A stretch of DNA of 64,000 nt from Mesaphorura yosii (GCA_009869945.1 WIXG01000026.1:186001-250000); one strand, 5' to 3'. Positions 11,978-25,745 are shown, counted from the stretch's first letter. Notes: generated by a model from the sequence alone, not told the origin. Translations and numbers: made by a program.

Positions 11978-12769
11978 GAACCGCGATGAGACGGAGAATT
12001 AACAGCAACAAACGGACCAAGAAGTGCCGAGAACAAATGACCGACTGAGTGAAATTTTAGAATTGAGTCTCAAGACTTTTGAGTTGAGGGGTTGTAGGCC
12101 ATGAGATAAGAACGCCCAATTATTATTTAGGATCATAAGCGTACATTCTTCAATTTTCAGTGTATTGAGGAAGTAGCCGTTGAAAATAGGGTTACTTTAA
12201 GATTGTATCAGTTAATCTCTGATGAATTGGTTGTATTATCAACATAACGCACAAGGGAAAAATTAGAACAGCATGATGGCAAATATGTGGGCAGTTTGGG
12301 AAGTTGGGCTGAGAATGCACACGGACCGAATAAAGAGGAATTGGGGATTCCTTGTTCACATCAGGGTATACAACTTGCATTTTGCAAAAGATACAAGAAT
12401 TGGACTCACATAAGGGTTTCAGGGGAACATGAACGGGGACAAAAACGCGTTGGGAATATCTGTTGAGATAATTCAGAGTAGTCAAGCCAATTAAAGGCCA
12501 GAAACTGGACAAACATGTTCTGATAATCTATTCAATTATCTTGTCGCAATGAGATGACATTAATTACGATAATGAGGAAAACGTTGGTTGAAATTGATAG
12601 TTGCAATTCGTCGTTTTGAAGACTGACGAAAACATCACATTAATATGACGCCTTTTACAACTCCTTCCTAACTTATTACACGGTGCACTTTCGACACTTG
12701 GACTTGCTGGCTTGAACAATGTCCAAATCCAAGCACATTTGTGTAAAAATCAAACCAGTACTGATCAAC
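11978..12769. other. Intergenic region between cyclase and DUF547 genes
   Basis: Both flanking genes run on the minus strand, so this holds the cyclase promoter and the DUF547 3' flank. The open frames at 12192-12512 (minus) and 12719-12910 (plus) show no family motifs. I see nothing else. Confidence 0.35.
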
Positions 12770-14643
12770 TCAAAGTATATTCCATTTGTAGCACAGCTTG
12801 AATTCTCCAGCTTCCATCAATTGCGCAAATCCCCCGCTTGGTCTTCTCTCAGGTTGTCCAAAATCCACCTGCAAATGACCAATGTCCTTGAATATTATAA
12901 GATCCAATGAAGCTGTAATGGGTTAAAGTCCACGAGGAATAACTACGCTCAACTTACTCAAGTATTGTTTGTCTATCCTGACCGAAATCTTCCCCATATG
13001 AATATTTTCGACACGGTGACACTTTTGCCTTCAATATCTAGAGCAATGTCATTCTGACAAAATTCCCGGGCAGACTCCTGGAGCGCCTTGTCGATATTTC
13101 CCGCAGTGTACAATCTTAGTAAAGGACATGACTGTAAACAAGGTTGAATTTGCCGTTTCATCATATTAACGGTCTCCTGCGCTTCTGTTCTAGTGCGCTG
13201 AACAAATTTGAGACGTACGCTAGCTTCACAATTTAATGCAAGATGAATTCTGGGGACCACCTGTGGCTGGATGAATTTCTTTCTCGAGTCCTCATCGTCG
13301 AAGCAGTGTTCATTTGAGAACGGGTGCTTCTGGTTGCCTTATTGAGGTTATCAGGTTAACAAACCTAAGCAAAAGAGCAAATCGCCATATTCATATATCT
13401 GACTCACATCGAAGGATTCCGTGTTCGATATCGTCCAAAGAATGAAATGATTCTCCAATTCGGTATCCATTAATTTTGCCAGAACCCATCCAGTTCAAGC
13501 ATTTTCTGTTCCCGAGTGACAGAAAGTGCCAGCGCGTGCATGGTATGCTTATTGTAAATGTCTGCAGAGGGAAATTTATCATTAATCATTTGTTAGCGCA
13601 AGTCAGGCTAGAACTCAAGGTGCAACACTAGAACACAGCGACTTGTCCCGAATCCCCAACCGATTTAACTCGGTTAGCGTAGCTTTCGCGGGGCGCTGTG
13701 AGACAAGAGGAGAAAAATGAGAATGTTTTTTGACTTAAGTTGATGCAAAACAGGAATCACAGTTGGATTCTTTACAGTTTCAGAGGGTAACTCGAGCTAA
13801 TTACCACTTCGTATCTTGCTTTAATTTGCTCCGCGTGTTCTCAATTTGCCTTCAAAAGCATAAGAATAATACTTATATTCGGACTTACTGAGAAAGAAGG
13901 CATTCCTTTCATGATGATTAGCAACAGTCGTTAAATCTACTCGAGCAAGTCGCCTTGTCTCGCGTTGGAAAGCGCTGAACTCTGAAGTTTGGCGTAGCTT
14001 AATGTAATCTACTTTGTTGAAACCGTCCAGAAACTTTCCTTTTAACCTAACAAGAAAAACATGGCCCTAAGTAATTTATCCAAGGTAAAAGAAAAGTAAT
14101 TATTACATTACGCCGAGCGACATGCCCACCACAGCGAACCGCCAATCGTGTAAAGTAAACAGACGAGTAAAACATCCACAAGATTCATCAAGAAGTGTAA
14201 ACATTCTCTACATTATGTCACATTGCAAATCTCAAGGCTGTAATGCGCTCTCTTTGCATCACGATAACGGTGGTGCGTCATACTCAAGTTGACAGGCGCG
14301 GAAGCGTGTTTGTCAAATCGTCTGACTTGCAATGAAGGGAAATCCAATTAATTTCAGATGCATGAATTTGATTGTATAATCCAATCACAACTCATTCGAT
14401 TGAGGATCGATTACAACTCCATTCAAATGTGGCCGTCACACATTTAATCACTGCGAAGCAGCAAACGCAAGTAAGCGAATATACCTTCGTATGCTTTGGA
14501 ACAGCTCTTTGGACAGATCACCGAGCGAAACAATGAGACTCTGGGATCCAGAGACTTCATTCGCGGAAGCCGTAGCGTCATCATCCTCGCCCTCATTCAG
14601 AATTCTGATTGTCGCATCCTTCGAAATGAAGACCGATACACGC
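12770..14643 (-). pseudogene. DUF547-domain protein gene with three apparent frameshifts (5' partial)
   Basis: Six exons (14643-14485, 14046-13889, 13561-13408, 13337-13219, 13131-12958, 12868-12770) encode a recognisable DUF547 domain; no start exon was found. Landmarks in order: KVDYIKLRQTSEFSAFQRE, VDLTTVANHHERNAFFLNIYN, SFHSLDDIEHGILRCN, then VPRIHLALNCEASSCPLLRL and YTAGNIDKALQESAREFC. After these come EDFGQDRQTILEWILDNL and EAGEFKLCYKWNIL. All splice sites are good, yet the frame must change three times inside exons: near 13466-13476 (exon 3), near 13000 at a G run (exon 5), and near 12817 (exon 6). Uninterrupted translation stops early. The conserved protein signal suggests either a recent pseudogene or homopolymer errors in the assembly. 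The biochemical role of DUF547 is unknown to me; the conserved His and Cys residues suggest a peptidase- or oxidoreductase-like fold, which is speculation. Confidence 0.8.
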
Positions 14644-17600
14644 CTGATTAAACCAAACTAATAAGTTTCAGAATTAAAATTGCGATAGACATTGAGGCAT
14701 TAGACAATGCTCTTCGAATTAATTGACACACTCTGGCAGTATCAATTCCAACTCAGCAAGAATGCTCGTGCTCGTGTAAGTTGACACTTTGGAACACCGA
14801 ACACACGAGTTTTTTCAACACGAGCCGGCAAAGGAATGGAGCACAAGGTGAACTAGAAAAAGTTTGACTTCATTGACATTCAGTCATGTAAATCAATGCG
14901 TGTGAGTTTTAAACCAATGTAAAAATTCACGCTATGTGATCTTCGTGTGTGCTGGAAATTTCTTCTTTTCCTACCGTCACACTTTGCTTGAGTATAGAAT
15001 GCATGTGTTCATTATGCTCGACTCGGTCGCACTCCTTCAAATTCGTACCCCAGCCGTGATATTGAGCGAGTATGAAAGTTACTTGTTTCTCTGTCGGAGT
15101 GTATAATGAGATGAAATTAAACAAGTTCTTTCGTGCATGTGATTATGGAATATACCAGACGAGTGGAGTGTAAAATGCCAATTACCAAAGCGGAATCATT
15201 AGTACACGCGGCAAGAATTAGGAGCCAGGAATCTGGCTCCAATAGCCAGAATACGCGGATTCGAGGAACGGCATTGTAAACTGTGAGCGGATCCACGAGC
15301 TATCAAATAGGTCGTAAGTGCAAAAACACAGATTAATCAAAATCAAATCCACGATCTTGTGAAATTCACATGGAACTAATAACTCTAAAGACTTGAGGAC
15401 CTGGATTTTTTTAAAATTTGTTGATGCCGCAACCAATAGTAGTTCTGTAGTTTTGGACTTTGTTCGTTCGGTCGAATTTGATAAAGTTCAAAAGTGGAAT
15501 TTTAAACAAACTTCGCGGAATTTTATTACTTTGTTTATCACGTTTATTCATAGAATTAATAACAGGATGCATAACTCATTCGCAAACTTTCGTTATTAAA
15601 TCAGTCCCAGCAAAATGGCGATGCTGAGTACGTTGAGAAAAACTTCAGAATTCTATTTAGCATTATATTCGATATCAGAAAAAATTTTATTAATAATTTG
15701 AAGGGCTTCGAAGGTTTCGCTTTGGCGATTCCATGCGTGAAGTGAGAATTCGACGAAGCACGATTTGGAGGGGACGCAACGTGTGCGTATTTTATTTTTA
15801 TCGGTATTTCTCTGCTGTTGGAAAATCGTAAATAATATTCCAACTTTTCTCCCTTTCTCTCAATTTCCAATAAAAGAGTAAAACTTTTTAATGGTGTGCG
15901 ATATCCAGCCGTCCGTCGTGAAGAGAAACAAGTCACGCTTCGCTTGCTCAACAAGATCGTGCACTGCATTATGCAAATACTAGTTTCACGTGGGATGGCG
16001 TAGGGAGAGAAAGGACCGTGGAGGAGGTCGAGATTCAGGAAACTCAGAGGCAGTTGATTTGGAGTGGTAAACCGGCATCTGGACGAATTTTATAGGATGG
16101 CTTGTGCAGATTTGCAAAAGCCTTCAGCGGTTTAACTCATAAGCAAGTCAATTGGAAATTCTGCTTACTGGTCAGTACCATTCTTCAGTGGAACCTCCGT
16201 TGTGACATCAAGTTCATGACGCACGTAATTGTATGTATCGAGTATCCAATTATTTCTAGAATAGTACTAACCACTCCTGTCTCACTAATGGAATAAGTCT
16301 ATTGCAGAGTATTGGGGTTGTTTACAGACAAGCGCTGTTTTCCAAAATCAGATGCATGCTTCAGAAGCATCTCGCATTTGACGTGACGTGTTAACGTGGA
16401 ATTCAATTTACCTCAAACAATATCAAAAAAGTGCCTTGTAGATCCAACATGAGAATAATCAAATGAACTAAATCCAATTTTCCATCCTCACGAGAACGCA
16501 TTCCGAAATATCCTGAATCATTTATAATTTGCTGAGCATATTAAATAGGAACGAAAACCCGTCCAATTTAGCAGAGAACAGTGCACGTCACAAAGTGCAC
16601 TAAAACACACAGTTGTGGGAGAACTGTCCCTCTTGCTTGTTAAGAATTGATAAAATTCCCTTCTTCATCTATAACTCCACCGTGCGTGCTTGATCCGGTG
16701 TCCTTCGTTCACTTTTCAAATGGCTATGATTGCACGCTTCCTGCTCAGATACCAGCAACTTGCATCTTCAAATGGTCCGGCCGAAATCTCAAGGCATGTT
16801 TGTGGTAGATGGGAAGAACGCGTATAGTATTTTTCATGAATGAATGAGTAAGTTTGCGAAGATACGCGACCTGAAACCATGAAATAACGTTTGTTCTTGT
16901 TTGATACAAACGCCCCTTGTTTTTGCACACTTCATGAACTCCAGAAGAAGTTTAGAATATCATAGAACTTGACTGCTTTCAAGTTGATCCATCCTTCCGT
17001 CTCCTTCCAATTCAACAATTCAGTGATCAGAGGATCACACGTACCGCTATGCCAGATAGTACGCAGGCAGAGAGAGAAAATGAAAAAAAATACGTCGTGA
17101 TATCGCGAAACTTTCTTCTTGTTTTCAGACCTCGTTTTTGATTACGATCGCTTTGACTCTTTTTTCTCGACACGTTTGGGATTTGAATACGTAAAGACTT
17201 CTTAAATCCATTTTCTTGGGTATTTTCAATTTAGATACAAGATGAAGAATCCTCCTTTTGTCTGCAGACAATGACAGAGAATAAGATCAGAGTCTAACTC
17301 TAACGGCAGTTTCCGCTCGACGAGCCGGATCTTGGATTCAATTACTTTGTCTTCGTCTACCTTTATCTGCTAGTAACCCGAGGACCCTTAATGGATGGAT
17401 AAACTTTCTCCATTCACTACTCTTGTATCAATCAGAAGGAAAGCAACTTCATCTTGTTAAACGAATTAAAACGAACTTGATTGCATAATACGGCTTTAGT
17501 CACCAGGACCATGATTTGTTGAACAGCAAAGAAATGGCCCCACGGCGGCGTCGGTAGTGACGTGCAACACGCCTTACTATCTTCTTGAGCCCTTGCTCTT

Positions 17601-18701
17601 CAGTAAATGTACTTGGGACTACGAAAGAGGTGTATAACTCCAAGTAATAAATGTAGTGCCCGCGAAGGCCAAGAATACTGGTCAACGAAAGATCAAAATG
17701 CATGGAAATGGGTGGCCTGGTTTTGACTGCATGGAATGCGCAGCTACAAGTTCAATTTTAATCTTTCTTTTAATCTGTCTGAAAAATGCACTCGATGACC
17801 CTTTTATAGACAGCGATGTTAAACTTTCCATTCATCGCGATGATGTGAGTTGAAAAGGTTTTAGCTGGAGGCTGGAACGATACTTGAACCCATTAAAGAA
17901 GCCTCAACAGTTTAATGCCCCTGTGCTCGTAGGCAGTGTGGAATTTTGTACTCAGTCAGTGCTCAGTTGGATCCTACTTTATATTACATAATTAGAAGTT
18001 GTGGGCACTGAAGACTGGGAACAATGAGAACCTTTATTCTGTGGGTTCAGAAATTATAAACTGTTGGTCGATTGATTAAACAAGCACTTGACTTCCTGAG
18101 CACAATGATTACTGTACCCGCACTCGACCGACTGAAGAGAGGGATAAGACTGAAGGTCACACGTACGATAGTAATTAACATCACAAAGAGGCCAGGTCCA
18201 GACGATCACATCCATCGCAGCTTAGTTTTTCTGTTCGGTATTGCCTGTACATTGTATACGCTGACCTTATTATCGCTTATTCCACTATAAACGATAAGAG
18301 CATTCTCAAAATAATGTTGTCAACCATCATGGGCCATCAGTCAAGCACACGCAGACTGCGACTGCGACTACCCGGCTTCGCTTCTCCAAATCGCCGTCAA
18401 TTAGAATCAGATATAATTTGTGAGCCTTGAATAAAGGCCACATGCACTCTCCCCAAGTTCCTAGTCCAACATTTGTGTTCCTTTAACGCCCTCAACTTCC
18501 AGTAGTGTTGCAAACTTCCAGAGTGCAGGATACGCCGGGAATCCAGAGATGGAATTCCAAGACCCAAACAGCAATCAGATTGGGTACGTTGCACGTTCTT
18601 TTGTGAAGGTTGCAAGTTTGCGTGTCGTGCTTACATTGAGTCGAGCCTCCGGTGTTCTTGTGACATGCGACATGTTAGGATAACTTATTACATTTGCTTA
18701 G
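14644..18701. other. Gene-poor region between DUF547 and DGAT2
   Basis: About 4 kb with no recognisable gene. It must contain the missing first exon of the minus-strand DUF547 gene and the missing first exon of the plus-strand DGAT2 gene. Only short frames are present (for example 15601-15969 minus and 18072-18290 plus), and none could be tied to either gene. Confidence 0.35.
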
Positions 18702-20557
18702 GGAGGATCCGAAGGAAGGCCGGAAAGTTTTGGGCGTCAAACTAGCGCCGCTGAATATCCCCTGGGAACGTCGAATGCAGACCCTGGCCGTCTTCACATG
18801 GATTTCCACCTTTTTCTTTATGGGCCCGGCAGGAATATTTATCCTTATTTATGTTTTCTTGTTTACGAGATTTGGCATTCTCTCAGTGCTGTACGTCGCA
18901 TGGCTCATTTATGATATTGACACCTGCAACCGGGGTGGTAGAAGGTAAGCTGTCCAAACTATAGCATTAGTCCCTAGCAGCTAAAATAAATTAATCTCAA
19001 TGTGCACGATAAGGCAAGTTCTTTATTCCCTTTTGGTGACGAATTCAATGCTCTTTGCACTGCACTGCAAACAGGAAGGCAAAGGGCACAAATCAGTTGA
19101 TTCATTTCACCTCTCAAGTTTCGCTAGATTCTCACAGAAGCTTAAGTTCTCATTTCTCATCAACTTCATAAAGCCCGAATTGTGAGACGTGTTTCTCTAA
19201 AATGACATTTATACACATTTATATAGTAAATGTCAAATGACGTTTGTTGCGCTGGTGCGTTGCAAAGGTCCTTGACTTTGTTTCACATGTTCCTACTTTG
19301 TAATCTCATTCTCACTACAGGAGCGACTGGGTTCGGAATTGGAATCTTTGGAAAAGATACTGTGCGTACTTCCCCATCACTCTGGTGAAAACCGTGGATT
19401 TGGATCCGTCCAAGAATTATTTATTTGGTTCACATCCTCACGGAATTCTGTGCAGTGGAGCATTTGGGAATTTTGCGACTGAGGGAAATAATGTCAGCCA
19501 AGTTTTCGGACTTAAAATGCACCTCCTAACGCTTGAAGGACATTATTCATTCCCGTTTTACAGAGAATACATAATGTGCTCAGGTAGAATAAATCTTTTA
19601 TGGATCACATATAAAGCACCCATTTATAGGTACATGGTCGTAGTGAAAGGCAAATAGGTGTCTGACATTCCAAGAATGTCGTTCAATTTACCTGAATTTT
19701 TCCCGACAGGAACATGTTCAGCCTCCAAAGCGAGTATGAACTACTTGCTCAGCAGACCAGAGGGTGGGCACGCTGTCATTCTGGTGGTTGGTGGCGCACC
19801 CGAGTCTCTCGACTCGCATCCGGGGTCGTATGTGCTTCAACTGAAAAAAAGAAAAGGATTCATCAAAATAGCACTTCGAAATGGGTAATCAGTGGATACA
19901 ATGTGACTTCCCCGACGTGTCCCATCCAGTGTGATAATGTATCTAAAGATATTTTCAGGGCGCCTTTGGTTCCAGTGTTCTCTTTTGGTGAGACCGACAT
20001 CTACGACCAAGTGAACAATCCGCGTGGATCACGTCTTCGAAACTTTCAAGACAAACTGCAGAAAATAGCTGGTCTGGCTCCCGTCGTTATTTTAGGTGAA
20101 TTAGTTTCCAGTTTAAAAGTTAACGCCAGGCTGGTGCGTTTCGTAACCGTCTTGTAGCTACTTCAGCGAACAGCTATTTAGATCATTTTGCCGTTTCGCA
20201 GGTCGTGGATTATTTCAATATAGTTTTGGTATCATTCCAAACCGGCGACCGATAACCACTGTTGGTAAGCGTCCTGAAATTTCAATTACAAAATTCCTTT
20301 ATTGCATTCCACTTCGCATCACCTCGACCGTTTTCCTTAATTTCGCCACATTCCTGAATGGACTTGTGCTCCATAACGTAATAATGCAGTTTCTTCTTTC
20401 AAAAGTCGGTGCACCAATCCATGTGGAGAAAATCAGTGAGCCAAGCCAGGAAGATATCGACATTCTTCACAGAAAATATGTGGACGCTCTACTGGAGCTC
20501 TTTTATACGCATCGCGATAAGTATGCAGATCCAAATGCTCAATGTATTATTACGTAA
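18702..20557 (+). CDS. DGAT2: DGAT2/MOGAT-family acyltransferase (5' partial)
   Basis: Six exons (18702-18944, 19321-19583, 19710-19884, 19959-20095, 20202-20264, 20406-20557) give the conserved C-terminal 340 or so residues. Enzymes of this family transfer acyl-CoA to mono- or diacylglycerol in the ER membrane and on lipid droplets. Landmarks: [16 protein letters not shown], two adjacent membrane segments (about residues 27-68 of the visible part), [14 protein letters not shown] then YFPI, the catalytic block with HPHG in [56 protein letters not shown] and [10 protein letters not shown]. The first exon starts after an AG acceptor in the middle of a codon, so at least one upstream coding exon is missing from the model. 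DGAT2, MOGAT and wax-ester synthases of this family cannot be separated by eye. AATAAA at 20789-20794 is the likely poly(A) signal. Confidence 0.94.
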
Positions 20558-20788
20558 ACTGAACACTTCGCCAACTCTGCCGAACCATACCCGTTTTGTG
20601 CTCACAATCTGAAAAGCGTCCAAGGCTCTTGTGTCTAACATTCCATTTGATGCATGGAGGACTTGAAGATTTCCAGCTATTTATTAGGGGAATTGTCTCC
20701 CTTCAACTCAAATTAAACCATGCTTATTGATAGTTGTAGTGTGTTTTTGCAATGATCAAGGATTAGGTTATACGAGTTCAACAAATCA

Positions 20789-20794
20789 AATAAA
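20789..20794 (+). terminator. DGAT2 polyadenylation signal
   Basis: AATAAA about 230 bases after the DGAT2 stop codon. Sequence match only. Confidence 0.5.
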
Positions 20795-20799
20795 TTTCT

Positions 20800-23700
20800 G
20801 TTTCTGGTCTGATAAATTCTATTGTTAAGTGACAAAATGAGCTTAAATCTTGAATATGACACCTTTTGAAGTTGTAACAATGCAGAGATTCAATAAAATA
20901 CTATTTTTTTCCATAAATGAACAGTCAGCAACGGTACCACTTGGCCTCGAACCGTCACTCTGCACAAATCTTTCCAATTGACTTCGGTTAGCACCATTGG
21001 GGCACCGCACGAGTATGCGTACAGTCGTAAAGTCATAATTCATTTGGTTTCCCATTTTATCTGTTCTTTGGCAGCTCGTTCGAAATCCATGAAAAGGAAA
21101 TGAAATAAAATGATAGCATGCACTGCGCGATTTAATTCCGCACTCGTAACCTCATTTCCCTCAAATGCGAATTCTATTCGGGCGTCAACAATGCAATGAA
21201 ATATGATTGATGGTGTGTGTGCACCAGATTGTGTCTATTGAGATAACCATCAGCACGCGTAAATCTCGAGTATGAATTATGTCTTGCAATTAGATGTGGA
21301 CATGAAGAATTCTTTTGCAGCACAACGCACGTTCTGTACATTCGTGATGTGATAAATATTTGATATTTTCGTGTTTTCATTCTGTTCCCACGTAATCACA
21401 AGATCACAGACTGAGCGGAGAAAGTGCGCGCTTGTGTGACCGTCATTTCGTGTGCGTGCGAATGTGACTGTGCAGATAACAAGATGCCGGGAAATGTGCA
21501 ACTCGGTGATAATGTTCTTATACCTGTTTTATTATTCGCATTCCTGGTCCCCAAATGCGAGCACGGAGCAAATAAGGCCCAGAAGCTACTCTCTCTGATG
21601 TTGTCATTTCCTGGCTACGCCACGTCTAATGGTAGAGAGGTAATAAAATTATAGAACGAGCATCTTTGAACCGGAATTTCCTTTCCTGTGTGTTGTGTGG
21701 TTTCTTATTTCCACGTTCCAGTTTCTTTGCCTGGCGGACGACCTGAGTAAGGCCCTGTTAACTACAAAAATGGGGAGATGAAGATGATTCATCAGATGTG
21801 GGCTTAACGGATGTGAAAACAAGAGAATACAATGTGTTTCTTCCACCACATTTCGTAAAATGTCCTCTCCGATTGTCAGTCCGCTAGAAAGTATCTTCTT
21901 GTCCAAATGGTTTTACACACGTAGCGAAGAAGTTCAATTTGGTCCTCTCGCTCCAGGTAATACCACGCGAAGGTATTTTCTGATCTCCTCTTTCCTCACT
22001 TCCTCCCGGAGCTATTTTTTCTCTTTTCTGGGAACCAGATGCTAGTTATTTAATACAACATTGCTTCTTTGTCATTCGAGGACGACGGTCTGTACTCACT
22101 TCGCTCCACTTTAGGAGGACGATCCGCTTTCAACGAAGCAAAGTAAAGTCGAAGGAAAATAAAGCCCTGAAAGATGATGAAACGAATCTCAATTTTATAT
22201 TTGCACGTGGATCTCGTACCAGTCACTATGCTACATCCTCATTATCCCAAAGGCTTTCTCTTTGTTTGAATTTCATTTTATTAGACAAGACAATTGTATG
22301 ATGGATGATGCCTCGTAGCCATCCTCTTTCCCACGACGAGCACGAAATCCCTCTTGCGTATGCACTACGAGGCCGATTTTCATTCTCCGCGTCTGGTGCC
22401 TACACGCTTCTCGAGGAAGAATCAGTTGGAATGATCTCAACTCCAGCTGCCCATCCGATTCGCTCCTTTGATTTTATATTCCTTGATAATCGAAACACGA
22501 AAGAGAGTCCATATTTGGGCAATTAATGAGCACGATATGAGTTGTGAGGTCATTATCATCTCATTCGAAACTGATTTTGGGGAAAGAACACAAGGTAGAT
22601 TCCTTTTGGACCAAATGCTTGTTTCATTTTCATGTAATAACATGCAAAGGAAAAGAATGAAGCATTTCATGATTTGATAAGACAAAAGAACATGTGGTGT
22701 TTCGCATTCTTCTCGTCGCACAAACACTAATGTACTTCTTATGTGATTAATGTTAATCACGAGTTGCATCTTCGTGTTCAACTCAGAACTTCTCGGAACT
22801 CGCATTGTTGTAATCTTGTCCGTTTCTTTGTGTTTCTCCATTCAAGAATAAGTGAAAGCGAGCAAGAAAATCCATTTCTCAAAAGAATAATTAACACATG
22901 CGAGTATAAGAAAAGAAACACCTTAATAAATATTCATCATTTTCAGCTTGAGAGATCAAACGTAGCAACCATGAAAACCCAAGGGCTTTCTTTGCTTAGT
23001 CAGCAGTCCGAAATAAGCTTTTGCTACCTTTCAAGGCTTACGCCCCGCTTCAATTGTTCATGGGTGCATGGGCGAGAGTATCGCGTCTTTCTTGTCTTGA
23101 AATTTCTGGAAGCTCACACGATAAGTAAACACGCTGAACGATGTTCTCGCCTACGCACACTGCTGCTATTTAATGAAAGAATTTTCGAAGAGCCGGGAAA
23201 GGACTGTGAGGCGTGAGGACATCAGTTTTCCTGGCGCTGACCTTGGATGGATGGTGTCTGGTGGCAGCGACAACATTTAAAATCCTGCCTGAAGTCATCT
23301 TGTTGTTTGTCCCGCTCTTGTTGAAGCAAAGAGGTTTGAAATTTGTAGGTCAAAGTATCTTCAAGTTCGTTACCTCCGAGGTGCGTCCGTTTGACTTGTG
23401 GTTTCGTCATAATTTTAATTACTTCTCAGCCCCCAAGCTTGTGTGTACTCTTCAAAGAATTTTGCTGATAATAAGGATGGCTTTATTATGTCCCTCTAAT
23501 TCATTAAAGCATGGCTCGTGCGAGTAAAGTACATGCTTTTCTGTTTATACTTCGTTAATGGCAATCGATTATTTGCAGAGTTTAGAGAATGAAAATATGA
23601 GTGTGAACCGAGCGAAATGTCGACACAAGGGAAGAAGACCTTCGCATATGATGCCATAGTAGAGGAGGAGTCTTTCACTCTTTATCAGTCCAGTGTCACG

Positions 23701-24848
23701 GTCTCCCAAATTTGATTTTAAGTACGCTGCGAGTAAGCGCAAAAGTCATATTACTCTGCAATAACTTACTGAAAGGGGAATCACATTTAATCATGTTGCG
23801 AGAGTTCTCTTTCCCGCACGAACTGAATAGTCAGCAAGATCGCCTCGCTTTCACTTCCTGCTTTCCGTGACATAATGGAATCGGCATTGGATAATAACGT
23901 TGAGATTATGGGAATTTGGATGCCCTGACTCGCCCAGCGTGAACCCGCCTAGCAAAGGACACGGAAACTAGACCATAGTACGACAAATAATGGCGAGAAG
24001 AGAAATATGAAAAACCACCGTTGAGAATTATCTGTGACACTGTTAAACAAAAAATGATATCAAACAATGCGGGCCAAAATGAGATTTCTAGCCTGTCCAA
24101 TCCCATGAATTTTATATGGCGTACTCGACATGAATGAATGCTCAACAGCTCAACATGTGCTGTGCAGAAGTCACTTGGAGCTCTTGGATCTGTACACGGC
24201 TCGTGTCTGTGGCAGTTGCAGCATGGCTACCGAAGCTGAGACGGAGTGGGAAGTGCGAAACGGAGATGAATGGATCACATGTTGACACTTCTTGTATGAA
24301 TTCCTTCCCACCACGTTTGACTTAATCCGAGCACTGCGGTTAATGCATACTTTCTCTTGTGACAAGACTGTCTCTTTGCTATCTTTCTGTATTCACGAAC
24401 TTGAGGACGGAATTTGACTGTCAAGTTTCCGTCTGTTTCTTTTTTACGCGTCATGCCACTCAATCAATAATCGTTAGCACCAACATTCTGACACCATACA
24501 ACAAGCCGCTGTAAAATAGAATTGTGGAGTAGGAGTTTTGTACTGCACTTTTAACGTTAAATAAACGATTTAACTGTCCCCTTTTCACTGCAACATATCC
24601 TGAGGTAGTGTCCAATGGAGACGCAAATCACGTAGACTAAACCGGTCTATTGGAAACCTTTTCGCTTTCACCTTTAGATTTGAAATTAAATTCAGTAAGG
24701 ACACTTAATAAAATAGGCTGCAAGAGACCGAGAAACGGAAACGAGGTAGTATCAACGAATGAACGGACTATGACTTCTCGAGAAAGCACATAACATACGT
24801 CAAGTCAAAAATACTAATTTTACTGCTAGTACTCAATTCAGCTTCATC
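20800..24848. other. Gene-poor intergenic region
   Basis: About 4 kb with no recognised gene. Long frames at 22437-22841 (minus, 134 codons) and 22743-23216 (plus, 157 codons) overlap on opposite strands, have no motif, and look like chance. I see no repeat structure that I can support. Confidence 0.35.
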
Positions 24849-24973
24849 TTTATTGATTTAGAATTGGATAATTTGAATAATGTCACTGGTTAATTACTAG
24901 ATTGGGTATCACTTTGGGATGAAATCACAGGTACAATTGAATTTTGGTACAAGATTGAATGAGCGGTCATGCT

Positions 24974-25745
24974 TCAAGGTTCAGGAACTCCAGATTCGGA
25001 CTCAGAAGGTTGAGATTTTCGTTCTTCGGCATACTCAAGATCAGGCAAATCGTCGAAATCATCGTCGCCGCCATCTGATAAACCACTTGTTTCAGTATCT
25101 GTTGTCATTCGCGGTGGAATTTCTTCAAGCTCGGGCATCTCCTCATCGTCGCTCGCAGTCCAAACACTTGACCGAGTTGCCAGCAGCTCCGACCCCGTAG
25201 TGTAGTACTCATAGTTACGCCAGCAGACCATGACCAATTCGTTGCTGCATGCAAGAGTTCGGGTTCAAGGGAAGGTATAAACGAAAACCACACAAGCATG
25301 GTAATATTCGTATGCTGTACCATTTCCCGACACCTGACTGACAATACTCCAAGTGCGCAGTCAAATCAGTGATAAAATACGGTCTTGCATATAAAGGGAT
25401 CGTGGTTGACGAATGAACTCCAAGCTTGAGTAAGTTTGCCTGAACCTTCTTCAGCTTGGCTTCTAGACGAATGAATTTCCTTTTTAACTGCTTGTTCTTC
25501 TTCCAAGGCTTCTTGGCTGATAAACAATTGAGTAGCCTCATAATATCATAGAAACGAGCACTTTGGGTACTCAGTGCCTTACCAACTTTGTCCAAGTCCT
25601 TGTAATATGCTGTAATTGCTTTATAGTTGCCAATATCAATTTTCCGAATCAATGAACACATTTCCTCAGTCAGCTGAGCTTCATGCTTGATCTGGCGTTT
25701 GAGGCAGCACTCCCGCAAGTCGAAGCAGGTACATTGGTCAGACAT
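24974..25745 (-). CDS. Uncharacterised protein, two exons, acidic C-terminus
   Basis: Exons 25745-25339 and 25244-24974 join in phase to a complete 225-residue protein starting at ATG (MSDQCTCFDLRECC). I do not recognise the family. The N-terminal two thirds is helical and basic, with Cys-rich residues 5-14 and a Lys-rich stretch (KKPWKKNKQLKRKFIRLEAK), then GVHSSTTIPLYARPYF. The C-terminus from about residue 165 is strongly acidic and Ser/Pro-rich (DDEEMPELEEIPP, GGDDDFDDLPDLEYAEE), typical of disordered nuclear or regulatory tails. A reverse-strand AATAAA at 24849-24854 fits as poly(A) signal. The donor (CA|GTCAGG) is imperfect and was chosen because it keeps frame with the acceptor at 25245. 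The start codon overlaps the stop of the upstream gene on the same strand. Confidence 0.6.

Noticed and set aside
15601-15969. 122-codon minus-strand frame as a missing DUF547 first exon
   Set aside because: No DUF547 flanking sequence and no donor in the needed phase.
18072-18290. 72-codon plus-strand frame as the DGAT2 first exon
   Set aside because: It has a hydrophobic end but no donor giving the required phase at 18702, and no DGAT2 N-terminal similarity.
22437-23216. Overlapping 134- and 157-codon frames on both strands
   Set aside because: No domain motifs, no splice context, and they overlap on opposite strands in non-repetitive DNA, as expected by chance.
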